From positions 125,893 to 156,702 of the forward strand of contig BFEA01000112.1 of assembly GCA_003427395.1 (NCBI GenBank): DNA of 30,810 nucleotides. Direction: 5' to 3'. Below are positions 1-7,740 of the stretch, piece after piece (the stretch's first letter is position 1; every line of letters begins with the position of its first letter). The DNA comes from Chara braunii. Its lineage: Eukaryota > Streptophyta > Charophyceae > Charales > Characeae. Under the pieces are notes generated by a model that was not told the origin of the DNA, did not search any database, and saw only the letters and a program-made list of their open reading frames with translations. Both the position numbers and the translations under genes were made by a program.

Positions 1-10
1 CACACACATT

Positions 11-63
11 CTCCTGTCTATTGATGGGGAGCGCCACCTGCTGGAAACTGGGTCCAGCGTCCC
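11..63 (+). repeat. Dispersed repeat, copy 1 (partner at 12527)
   Basis: About 53 bp that is nearly identical to 12527-12579. Both contain the core GGGGAGCG(C/A)CACCTGCTGG followed by GGGTCCAGCG. Two copies 12.5 kb apart in the same orientation indicate an interspersed repeat. No coding sense or poly-A tail is visible here, so its class is unknown. It may be the edge of a longer element that runs off the left end of the window. Confidence 0.7.
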
Positions 64-221
64 ATGAACATCGTGAATAAAGCACCAACCGGGACCCCAC
101 ACACACTCTCTTCGAGTTGTGTACATCGAACATGACAAACATACATACAGCATAATCATTACCTTACCCTTCCCGAACCACATCAACAAAGGAACTACGG
201 GCTGGGCACCCGTGCCCTCAC

Positions 222-654
222 GGTAAGGCTGGGACCCCACTTGCTGGCGGTAGCTGGCAGCCAGGAAAGCATCCGCCAGCACAAATCGTAGCCGACGGGA
301 ATGGGCAAGCGAAATGGGACCCCACTGCCACAGCAATTTTCGGCACTTCCCAAGGTGTCTGTTACCCGATAAGGAAGACTTGCCTTTTCGGGCAAGTTTG
401 CCTCCGCTTAACCAATCCCCGTGCCTCCTTTCCGCACGGGATGGCTGGTATGCTGGCGGGCTCTAGATGTTGGCCTGCGTACCAGCCATCCCGTGCAGAA
501 AGGAGGCACGGGGATTGGTTGGTGTGCTATAAAAGCGGAGGTAGGCGGAGTGGAAACAAAAGTGCTTGCGTTTGCCGCCAGCAGTGGGGTCTCAAAACAT
601 TTCTTCCAAAGGCTGGCGGCCAGCTACCGCCAGCCAGTGGGGTCCCTCCCTAAG
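222..654. mobile_element. Fold-back (MITE-like) element 1
   Basis: The two halves are reverse complements of each other. The outer ends at 224-270 and 611-654 pair through GGGACCCCACT and GCTGGCGGTAGCTGG. The inner arms at 411-450 and 480-519 pair almost perfectly through CCAATCCCCGTGCCTCC and CACGGGATGGCTGGTA. The spacer at 451-479 forms the loop. The left arm is about 55 bp longer than the right, so an indel has occurred. There is no ORF for a transposase, so this would be a non-autonomous element. Its end resembles those of the elements at 1081 and 13431: CTTAGGG, then GAYCCCAC a few bases inside. No clean target duplication was found. Confidence 0.7.
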
Positions 655-1079
655 TCAATCAGGGACAGCGTCCGGGACAGCAGATTACCGACGCGCTGCA
701 GGCCGCCCCGCTTTTCAGCGTAGGGCTAACGAGGTGGGGTAGGTCCGAGCCTGCCGGGGTTACGATCTGGTGCGGCTGCCGCGGAACCCTGCGCGTCTCC
801 CTTCCCTGTGCCCGCACAGGTCCCGCACGCTCCGCCCCTGCCACAGCTCCGTCACAAGGTACACCACATCGGTGAGGTCCACAAACAACGCACCCTAATA
901 ATGAATGTATGTAACCTAAATTTCGGGTCCGAAGCGTCCAAAATGAGTGTTGTGCGTTGTGCTCGCCGAAAGACGGGTAGCCCACCCTCTTCCGACTGCA
1001 GCAACCGATCGTATAGTACCCGACACTGTTCTCCGGTGAACCGAACCACAGCGTCAGGAAGCCGAACCACAGGCTCGGG
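655..1079 (-). other. GC-rich stretch; possible coding fragment on minus strand
   Basis: No recognised gene. On the minus strand an open frame runs from about 1078 down to 852 and reads protein-like, for example VVRFTGEQCRVLYDRLLQSE. However, its upstream part (ATG at 1295 and codons to about 1080) runs through a fold-back repeat, and no family was recognised. It may be an exon or gene fragment split by the repeat insertion, or a chance frame in GC-rich DNA. Nothing else was seen here. Confidence 0.2.
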
Positions 1080-1080
1080 A

Positions 1081-1185
1081 CTTAGGGCCAGATCCCACGA
1101 GCCCCTATTGTTCATTTCTGACCGTTGATGCTCGTAATCGAGGGTCAGAAATGAATAATCCATGGTAGTGGGATCTGACCCCAAG
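1081..1185. mobile_element. Fold-back (MITE-like) element 2
   Basis: The arms at 1081-1123 and 1143-1185 are inverted copies with a 19-nt loop. Both arms begin CTTRGGGYCAGATCCCAC and end TTCATTTCTGACC at the loop. The outer 18 bases are nearly the same as those of the element at 13431 (TTAGGGCCAGATCCCAC), so they belong to one family. There is no coding capacity. No target duplication is obvious. Confidence 0.75.
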
Positions 1186-1186
1186 C

Positions 1187-2186
1187 TCCTGTTGAGTGAG
1201 TGAGCGACGCCACCACGTGCGGTGCCATGCACGCGACTGCATACGGCAATGGTCCGGAAGAAGAGTATCGTCGGCAATGATGTATTCGACTGCAATTACG
1301 GTCGGACCTGGATGAATCCGACGGCAATCACGTCCAGAGCGTAGTAGAAAAGTCGTCGTGCGAGTATGCAATGGAAATCGCTAACATCGTTGCTGCGATG
1401 GTAATCTAATCACCCCTGCATACACTCCTCCAATGGCAGCGGGTTTGTTCGCTTCGGCTCCGTCGATAAGTCGACTTGAGTTCCCTCTGCTCGTTTCCAT
1501 GGCCCGTCCGAACACACCAGCACTCATTTACAAACGCACCACCTCGGTGTTATCTGACTGATCATCATGGTAGTGCTTCTTATACTCTTAACTACAATCA
1601 AGCTTCCAAAATTTCCAATCCCAGACTGCGGTGAATTGAACGAAGGGGCGATGTACTCCCCCCCCCCGCCCCTCCGCCCACGTTGTCTTTCACACAACAC
1701 CACCTTCAATTGTAGGCATACGGTAGTGTGAGGTGAAATTGAGAGAAGAATATAGGCTTTTTTTTTTTTTTTTTTTTAAAGAAAAAACAACAACATCTTC
1801 GCAGGCAAAAAACACGGGCAAAAAAAAAAAAAAGAAGAAGAAAAAAAGAAAGAAAGAAAAAAAAGAAAAAACCACGGGCAGACAGATGTACAGCCACCAA
1901 GAAAGTGAAACACAATGTGGTCTGTTCAGTATGAGGGCGGTGAAGAGAGAAGGGAAATAGATGTTGTCGATTTTCGAAAAGAAGTAGATCCGCAGGAGCA
2001 AAGGGTATTTTTGGCATAAGCACTCAGGCGCTCGCTGGTCCAGCAGGTAGAAGAATCTGGAATTGATAGATCGGCTTGAGAGAGAAAGGAGAGCGGTAGG
2101 TGAGACGTACAATGGAGAAAGCTCAAAAGTACGTACCAAACACGAACTACACGAGAGAAGAAGAAAGGAGGCAGGCACAATACACA
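1187..2186. other. Non-coding stretch with T-run and A-run
   Basis: No gene recognised. A short C-run lies near 1659. A T-run at about 1759-1777 is followed by A-rich DNA to about 1872, which could fold back. The long open frames here are low-complexity translations of these runs. Direct evidence for promoter or RNA features is absent. Confidence 0.5.
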
Positions 2187-2476
2187 ACTTTGCTGGCAGC
2201 GGGTGAGTAGTATCCGTTGTGAGAGCTGAGTGGTAGTGTGATGATGCTGTTGATTTCGAATTTCGAATCTGATTCTGACGCAGATTCTGATGATTCTCCC
2301 GCCGCTGTCAATTCATTTAACATGTTTTCAGACTTTGCTGCCAGCGGGTGAGTAGTAGCCGTTGTGAGAGCTGAGTAGTAGTGTGATGATGCTGTTGATT
2401 TCGAATTTCGAATCTGATTCTGACGCAGATTCTGATGATTCTCCCGCCGCTGTCAATTCATTTCAAATGTTTTCAG
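2187..2476 (+). repeat. 145-bp tandem duplication with splice-site-like ends
   Basis: Two nearly identical units, 2187-2331 and 2332-2476, with only a few substitutions. Each unit starts ACTTTGCTG(G/C)CAGCGG, followed at once by GTGAGTAG, which looks like a splice donor. Each unit ends ATGTTTTCAG, which looks like an acceptor. If these are used, each unit would be a short intron plus a 16-nt exon piece. The pair lies just upstream of the E2F-site cluster and the NNF1-like gene, so it may be leader or promoter of that gene, or part of an adjacent one. Use of the sites is inference. Confidence 0.75.
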
Positions 2477-2477
2477 T

Positions 2478-2716
2478 TTTCGCGCTCTAATTTTGCATTT
2501 GATTGAGTCTGAGTTCATGTTAAGACTTTTTTCGCGCGCGTTATTGCCTGCTTTTCTTTTTTCCCGCGCGCGCGTTCGGTCGTGCTTTTCCTTTCTCTTT
2601 CTCCCGCGCGCGCGCGTTAGATTGTGCTTTTCCTTTCTCCCGCGCGTGCGCTAGATCGTGCTTTCGCTTTTCCTATTTTTGGCGCGCGTTAGATCAACGT
2701 TTTTCTATTTTGGCGC
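2478..2716 (+). promoter_or_regulatory. Cluster of five E2F-type sites upstream of NNF1-like gene
   Basis: Exact matches to the E2F/DP consensus TTTSSCGC occur at 2478-2485 (TTTCGCGC), 2530-2537 (TTTCGCGC), 2560-2567 (TTTCCCGC), 2678-2685 (TTTGGCGC) and 2709-2716 (TTTGGCGC), all on the plus strand. They sit within GCGCGC runs alternating with TTTTCC tracts, and near matches (TCTCCCGC) occur at about 2599 and 2636. E2F factors are known to drive S- and G2/M-phase genes in plants and animals. The cluster ends about 240 bp before ATG 2953, a plausible promoter distance for a cell-division gene. The site matches are seen; the function is inferred. Confidence 0.6.
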
Positions 2717-2751
2717 GCGGTAGATCAACGTTTTTCCTTTTCCTTTTCATT

Positions 2752-2812
2752 TCTTTTTTGAAAGGACGACGGGCTTGAGATGTCATCAGTGAACTGACCG
2801 GCGCCAGGTATT
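2752..2812 (-). mobile_element. SINE-like 3' fragment
   Basis: Read on the minus strand, this sequence matches the 3' part of the tRNA-derived repeat at 12757-12892 (CTCRAG-like block, then CGTCGYCCTTTC/CTTC) and runs into an A-rich tail (T-rich on the plus strand). It lies between the E2F cluster and the NNF1-like ATG, so it has inserted into the presumed 5' UTR, leader intron or proximal promoter. It is a short, diverged piece, so the assignment is moderate. Confidence 0.4.
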
Positions 2813-2952
2813 CTTTTTTTTTACTTTTATTTTCTTATGTTTTTTTTGGGGCCCCAGGTATTTCATATACATACTGTAGTCATTATATTACAGAGTATTA
2901 TTCTGTTCATCTGATTGTATCTGGATTGGATTCGAACGTGGCGCGACGGACG

Positions 2953-3621
2953 ATGGGACATCCCAGCCGTAGCGAAGCGCTCAACAAGCTGTACTCGATT
3001 GCTCTAGACAAATGCTTTGAAGCGGGAAGCGATGGAGAGCAGCTGTTTAGGTCGTCCTTCTCCTTTTTGCCGCCGGCGCAGGTTCAAAGCTTGTGGCGTC
3101 TTCACTCTGGGTTGTTGATGGACAGCGCGGCTCTGTTGAAGGTAGAAGTCAACAGATACTGTGAGGCACAACATGTCACAGATGCGCTGGATCTTCTCGA
3201 TCGTCTCTGCGAGCAGCAAGGACTTAGGCAAGCGGATAGAGATGGCGGCGGCGCGCATGGTCTGCGCGGCGGCGGCGGTAATGGGGACAGCAGATTTGCA
3301 AATGACTGGGAATCAGGACTAGCGCAGATGCGGAGGGTAAAGATGAAAATTGCGGCAGAAGAGAGGGACACTCTCGAGCAACTAGTAGAACAGGTGGAAA
3401 GTCATAACCGGCTTCTGGAAAGACGAGCTAAGGATGTCCAGGCGGAGATGGAAGCATTAGGACAGGTAACGAAAAAAATCGACGAGGAGTTGGCGAAGGA
3501 GTGGACGGCGCCGTCAATACGCAGAGAGGAGCAAAAAGGAGGGGAGGAAGAGGAAGAGGAAGAGGGGGGGGAGGAAGGTGTGAAAGCGGGGGAGAAGGAA
3601 GAAGATAACAATACCATATAG
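2953..3621 (+). CDS. NNF1: Putative kinetochore MIS12/MIND-complex subunit NNF1 (PMF1-like)
   Basis: This open frame encodes 222 aa from the first ATG. The frame stays open upstream through a TTG at 2926 to a possible acceptor (TATTACAG at about 2886-2893), so an upstream exon is possible. Residues 8-92 form an all-helical domain with the spacing seen in NNF1/PMF1 proteins: a hydrophobic helix (LYSIALDKCF), a second helix (LPPAQVQSLWRLHSGLL), then an acidic helix ending in DALDLLDRLCEQQ. A Gly-rich linker spans about 98-112. A coiled coil spans about 118-185 and includes EERDTLEQLVEQVESHNRLL, like the PMF1 coil that follows its QRDTL motif. An acidic Glu-rich tail (192-218) ends the protein. 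The length matches the family. NNF1 joins MIS12, DSN1 and NSL1 at the centromere to link CENP-C to the NDC80 complex. No intron is evident inside the frame. Identification is by remembered family pattern, not alignment. Confidence 0.65.
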   Translation: MGHPSRSEALNKLYSIALDKCFEAGSDGEQLFRSSFSFLPPAQVQSLWRLHSGLLMDSAALLKVEVNRYCEAQHVTDALDLLDRLCEQQGLRQADRDGGGAHGLRGGGGNGDSRFANDWESGLAQMRRVKMKIAAEERDTLEQLVEQVESHNRLLERRAKDVQAEMEALGQVTKKIDEELAKEWTAPSIRREEQKGGEEEEEEEGGEEGVKAGEKEEDNNTI

Positions 3622-3765
3622 CATGGAGATAGAATCGTGTCTGTCAGAAGCTGTTCTGTACAGTGAGCGCACTTGTCTCTCTCTCTCTTTCTCCCTCTTT
3701 CTGTCTGTCTGTCTCTCTCCTGCTCTCTTTTTCTCTCTGACTCACTCACTCTTTAGTGCTCAGTT

Positions 3766-3766
<1 letters not shown>

Positions 3767-3826
<60 letters not shown>
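3767..3826. repeat. (CT)n microsatellite
   Basis: An almost pure CT run about 60 bp long, within a wider pyrimidine tract (about 3675-3905) just downstream of the NNF1-like stop codon. The flanks carry shorter CTCTTT and CTCC variants. Long Ser/Leu or Arg/Glu open frames here are translations of the repeat, not genes. Confidence 0.95.
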
Positions 3827-3827
<1 letters not shown>

Positions 3828-3910
3828 CCTCTCTCTGGCTCTCCCTCTCTCTCTCCCTCTCTCTTTCTCTCTCTTCCTCTACTCCTCCTCCCCCCCCCTC
3901 CTTCCAATTT

Positions 3911-3997
3911 GTCGCAGTCGCGGCTCTTGTCACAAATCGCGATCGCTACTCTCGCCGCCAATCGCGATCGCGACTCCCGCCTCCAGTCGCGATCGCC
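3911..3997. repeat. 24-25-bp tandem repeat carrying GCGATCGC
   Basis: About 3.5 diverged units in a row. The block TCGCGATCG starts at 3937, 3962 and 3986 (spacings 25 and 24), and a weaker first unit starts at 3911. Each full unit contains the palindrome GCGATCGC. A (CCCGCTCC)n run follows at about 4039-4075. The repeat lies in the presumed 3' flank of the NNF1-like gene. No function is known. Confidence 0.7.
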
Positions 3998-4139
3998 AGC
4001 TGTTAACTTGACGCCGACAGATTCCTTTCCTTTTCTTCCCCCCCGCTCCCCGCTCCCCGCTCCCCGCTCCCCCTTCCCCTTCCGCCCTCCCCCTCCCCAG
4101 CTGCTGAACGTCTTCCTATAGCGCGCCGAAAACATACTG

Positions 4140-4970
4140 GATGTCCTCCGTGGCAGAGCATAGAGATATCAAGTCGCTGCTCTTGCGCTTGTGGATTTGT
4201 TAAATCTGTGTCGACAACATCAGTCCTTGCAGGGGGCGCGTTTCGTATGATATGCCAATCAGCGCACTAGGATGGATGATCGCCCACTTTCTTTTTCTTC
4301 TTTTTTTTTTGCGCAGAACTGGACCCTGTAGGGTTGAGTCCTCTCTCATAGGTTGTCGTGTAAATACCAGTAAATGAATGTACGTTTTTTGCGGACAACC
4401 AGCAGGGGTTCTAGACCCAGATATACTTGCAGCATTTTACAATTGCAAAAAGCAGAGCATTTGTTTTATTGATCATTGATTCGAAAACTCCGGGTACTTA
4501 ACAGTCGTAATGTAAGAAGACCATAGTGTCTTCAACTACAAGACTGAAGTGCTTCTGTTGGTTCTGTGAATACACGATGAATAATCAGTGAATGCTCTGC
4601 GATCTTTCCCCCGTCTTCCAAAGCTAGGACTTTACAGAGTTCATTGTTGATAGGTCCATGTCCAGGGTTTACATAATTTACAGGGGTTTGTTAGGGTTCG
4701 TAGGATGAGCTTTTAGACCAGTTACTTGTATGGGAGAGATCAGCGTTGATCGGTCCATGCCTAGGGCTTACATAATTTACATGGGGTTTATAGGGGTCGA
4801 ATGGGGTTCATGGGGTTTCTTAGGGGCTTTTACTTCGTATTATATGGGATAGAACACTCGGGTGTAGAGGATTTGGTGCTACGGATCAGCCCTACTGGGG
4901 TGGGCTTGTCGTTGTTGATGTCCATCTGTTTCTGACATGAATGGCACGTTTAGGGTTTTGCTGCCATTCT
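4140..4970. other. Non-coding stretch with a 99-bp tandem pair
   Basis: No gene recognised. Two diverged copies of a 99-bp unit occupy about 4640-4838. Both carry GTTGAT(A/C)GGTCCATG and TTACATAATTTACA, with GTTGA at 4646 and 4745. TTAGGGTT-like heptamer pieces occur around 4690. The remainder shows no structure I can support. Confidence 0.55.
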
Positions 4971-4991
4971 CTTCTTCTTCTTCTTCTTCTT

Positions 4992-5022
<31 letters not shown>
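4971..5022. repeat. (CTT)n microsatellite
   Basis: About 17 uninterrupted CTT/TTC triplets. It is flanked by non-repetitive DNA and no reading frame of interest crosses it. Confidence 0.95.
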
Positions 5023-5529
5023 GTGATTGTATTATCATATTATTTGCTTCGACCAATGGTCTATTCATAGACCGACATTTTTTATTTTTTAATTGTGGTA
5101 CGATGCCCTGTATCTGACGTGAATTACAGTCGGGATTCCATTTATTTTTCTAGCTGGAATATCAGGGTGACAGGGACTCTGCGCACGCGTCTACATGGCC
5201 CTTTTTTGGCCCTTCTATTTCAGGGATTTAATGTTGCAATAACCGTACTCGCCAGGGTACGGGGAGATCAATCCGTTTTTTTTTTTGTTTTTTTTTTTTT
5301 GTTTTTTTTTTTTAATCTGGGAATCATTTCTTTCTTGTTATATCTAAGTAACGAAAAGCTCAAGATGAATAAAGGGAAAAGGCCAATCTATTATCTAACG
5401 GCATCTGCCCAATTTATGAGCTTCTCAGCAACATTCCGCATTCTTTCACCCAGGTTCCCCTCCCCCTCCTCTGATAGTCTTACCTTGTCTTTTTTTCTGG
5501 GACTCTCTGTCTCTCTGTCCCTCTCCCTG

Positions 5530-5560
<31 letters not shown>

Positions 5561-5568
5561 TTCTCTCT

Positions 5569-5599
<31 letters not shown>

Positions 5600-5880
5600 C
5601 CTCCTCCCAACTTCTTTGATGAACCCCTTGCATTCCAATGGTTTTATCACAGCAATAAACTGTTTGTCTCCTTGAATGTTCCTCATTGTTTGCTGCAATG
5701 CAATGTTGAAACTGTATGTATGTATGAAAAAAAAAGAAAAAAAGAAAAAAAAGAAACTGTATGTAAATGAAGGATAACAAATAAATCAAGAATGCGTGAC
5801 AATCTGAAATGTTTTGAATTCGAGGGTGTATGTAAACGTAAATGGCAATGACGTGTTTCAAAATTTGCAATGCGCTCTTC
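5023..5880. other. Non-coding stretch with T-runs and CT microsatellite
   Basis: Long T-runs occupy about 5275-5315, a CT/CTTT microsatellite about 5507-5600, and an A-rich patch about 5727-5755. The open frames across it are low-complexity (Ser/Leu or Arg/Glu runs). A strong polypyrimidine tract begins near the right end and leads into the candidate exon at 5934. No gene is recognised in this stretch. Confidence 0.5.
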
Positions 5881-5933
5881 TTCCCACCATCCTAACCCCT
5901 CTCCCTCCCCTCCCTTCCCCCTCCCGTCCCCAG

Positions 5934-6122
5934 CAGGTGTCTGCAGCAATCCTGCAGCATCAAGTGCCATTGGCCGAGCGGCCTCCAGATGAGTCGCCTT
6001 TGACTGAGCGGGCCTCTGCATACAGAGGCTGGGTGGGTTATCTAGACTTCGAAATGATTGTCCCAGCGGCTCCTTGTGACTGTGCTTTTCATTACCCCTA
6101 CGCGCTACTTCTTAAACCCTAA
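5934..6122 (+). other. Candidate exon after a strong polypyrimidine tract
   Basis: A tract of about 40 pyrimidines (about 5892-5930) ends in CAGCAG, a textbook 3' splice site. It is followed by about 110 bp that translate into a low-repeat, protein-like peptide (for example QHQVPLAERPPDESPLTER, then YRGWVGYLDFE). The frame then runs into a dispersed repeat and stops at 6120-6122. The peptide was not recognised. It could be a terminal or internal exon of a gene with long introns; the donor could lie near GGTGGGTT at about 6031. No partner exon was identified in the window, so it may also be chance. Confidence 0.3.
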
Positions 6123-6440
6123 ATTGTAAAACCCAAGGTCCTACACTCTATAACACTCTCTACACTCTCTGTTCTCTTCACTCTCCGACTTCCAAACGAT
6201 TGCCCCGGCGGCTTATTGTTGTATTGCTCACTAAGGCCGTAGAAGGGACGAAGTGCTCAGCCTAGACAAGACAACACCTCTAGCCTTTTTTTTTTTTTTT
6301 TTTTTTTTTGAGGGCTGCGCCACACTCTGCTGCAGTGCAATACAGAGGCAACACTGTGCTTTTCATTAGCCCTACGCGCTCCTTCCTAAACCCTAAACTG
6401 TAAACCCCTATGTCCTAACACTCTACGTTCTCCTCTACAT
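6048..6440. repeat. Direct repeats with plant-telomere-like heptamers
   Basis: Blocks starting TGTGCTTTTCATTA at 6081 and 6355 are diverged direct copies. Both continue CCCTACGCGCT and then TAAACCCTAAA, a two-unit match to the plant telomere heptamer CCCTAAA. A third related piece (GATTGYCCCRGCGGCT) occurs at about 6056 and about 6198. A T-run lies at 6281-6309. This looks like degenerate interstitial telomere-like or subtelomeric repeat DNA, not a functional telomere. Confidence 0.6.
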
Positions 6441-6487
6441 TGTCTACACTCTTCACTCTATACACCTTTACCCCTTCAAACTAACCT

Positions 6488-6695
6488 CACAAAAAACGTA
6501 TACCGCATCCACTTCATGTGGCTGAACGATGGCACATTCATCCAACTATTAATAAACAGATCATGATTTCGAATCCTTCAACCTAAGCCCACAAAACAAA
6601 ACGTATACGCCATCCAGCTCATGTGTCTGAGTGATGCCATCCATCTCATTGTGCAGCCGTTGATAAACAGATCACGAGTTCGAATCCTGAAAGAA
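6488..6695 (+). repeat. Tandem pair of tRNA-derived (SINE-like) units
   Basis: Two diverged copies, about 6488-6589 and about 6590-6695. Both contain CGTATAC, an A-box-like block (GTGGCTGAACGATGG and GTGTCTGAGTGATGC) and, 50-56 bp later, a B box. The second B box is very good (GAGTTCGAATCC, TTCGAATCC at 6679). The first is TTTCGAATCC (6568). The arrangement suggests descent from a Ser/Leu-type tRNA. Neither folds into a clean cloverleaf, so they are not called as tRNA genes. Confidence 0.5.
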
Positions 6696-6821
6696 CGAGA
6701 TTGGACGAATAAAATAACGTACGTGCAACATGCTAATGAATCCTTATACAAGAGGTAGGGTAGGCTGTGCCGTCGGCGGGGTTTAGGAATGGTTTTGAAA
6801 ACCATTTTTGTATGGTGGGGA

Positions 6822-6880
6822 TGAGCTGGGCTACCAGAGTGGCCCGGCCCACTTGCACGGCCGGGCCATAAATGAATAAA
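6822..6880 (+). repeat. Dispersed element B, 5' fragment
   Basis: It contains GGCTACCAGAGTGGCCCGG, followed by ACTTGC, then CCGGGCC and an A/T-rich run. The same block occurs at 30608-30660 (plus) and at about 7570-7615 (minus). Here only the 5' part is present; the matching 3' part appears about 350 bp on, at 7240-7320. The two may be one copy split by an insertion. Confidence 0.65.
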
Positions 6881-7239
6881 AATATATAATATATAAGCTG
6901 AGTCAATGAAACTCCAACGAGACAGTCTGTCACAGCTCCTCGTTTGTTGTCCTCTTCTTCTCCCTCTCTGCCCCCGGTTTACCGGGCAGCTCAGTTTGAC
7001 GTAATAAATAGTTTGAAATTGGAATGCTAATCAATTGCAATCTATGAATAAAAAATTTATGCCTATTTTCAATGATAGGAATGAGCTGGGATCATGTCAC
7101 AGATCACTCATCGACCGAGAAGTCAAATGGTCAAAGTCAAAGACCAAGTACGTAGACAAAGTCAAAAACCAAGTACAGATTGAGAGTACAGAATTACGCA
7201 TACATAATACATATATCTTAAATTTATTTCTTATTTTTA

Positions 7240-7320
7240 ACCTGGTAAAGAATTTCGGTGTGACCCTGATACGACGGTTGTGCAGTTCATTTTGCTACAT
7301 CGCTGCCATCGCATAGTTTT
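7240..7320 (+). repeat. Dispersed element B, 3' fragment
   Basis: GGTAAAGAATTTCGGTGTGACCC, here split as GGTAAAGAATTTCG and TGTGACCCTGA, aligns with the 3' block of element B at 30713-30780 and with the minus-strand copy at 7440-7510. The last part is diverged (GTTGTGCAGTTCATTTTGC) and ends in a T-run. A short tandem (AAAGTCAAAGACCAAGTAC, twice) lies upstream at about 7134-7180. Confidence 0.5.
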
Positions 7321-7330
7321 TTTTTAAAGG

Positions 7331-7608
7331 CTGCCAACCGGGCCGCCCGGGTCACCCTATTTTCCCTGGCGGCCCAGCCGTGCAAGGACCAGGGAAGGTC
7401 CCAGCCAAACAAAAAAAACAAAAAACAGTTCCAAAAAATCCGACAAAAACTATGTTATGCAGAAAAATAAACTGAACAACTTTTGCCTCAGGTCACATCG
7501 AAATTCTTTACCAAATTTAAAATAAAAATTTGAATTGAAAAATATTATTATTTTTTCTTTTCTTTTTTGCCCGACCGGGCAAGTGGACCCGGGCCACTCT
7601 GGTAGCCT

Positions 7609-7639
<31 letters not shown>

Positions 7640-7720
7640 GCAGGGAGCTTCCCTGGCCCTTGCTCGGCTGGGCTACCGGGGAAACCAAGGTGACCCGGGC
7701 GGCCTGGTCTGTAGCCCAGG
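7331..7720 (-). mobile_element. 390-bp inverted-repeat element containing element B
   Basis: The outer blocks at about 7331-7412 and about 7637-7720 are inverted copies, sharing CCGCCCGGGTCACC, CGGCCCAGCCG-like and CCAGGGAAG blocks. Between them lies a full minus-strand copy of element B: GGCTACCAGAGTGGCCCGGG at about 7593-7612, then the GATGTGACC/GCAAAAGTTGTTCAG/GCATAACAT block at about 7440-7510. A run of about 29 T (A on the minus strand) separates one outer block from B. No ORF is present. It could be a MITE with 80-bp terminal inverted repeats, or a nested pair of A-tailed SINEs in opposite orientation. Confidence 0.6.
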
Positions 7721-7740
7721 GCGTGAAGTAATTAATACGT

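Noticed and set aside
2290-2330. CTGATGA-type text in the 145-bp repeat (TTCTGATGATTCTCCC)
   Set aside because: No stem II and no GAAA follows within range, so it is not a hammerhead.
3623-4135. Long Ser/Leu-rich and Arg/Glu-rich open frames on both strands
   Set aside because: They are translations of the CT microsatellite and pyrimidine tract; the same happens at 5391-5870, 9335-9849 and 15790-16148.
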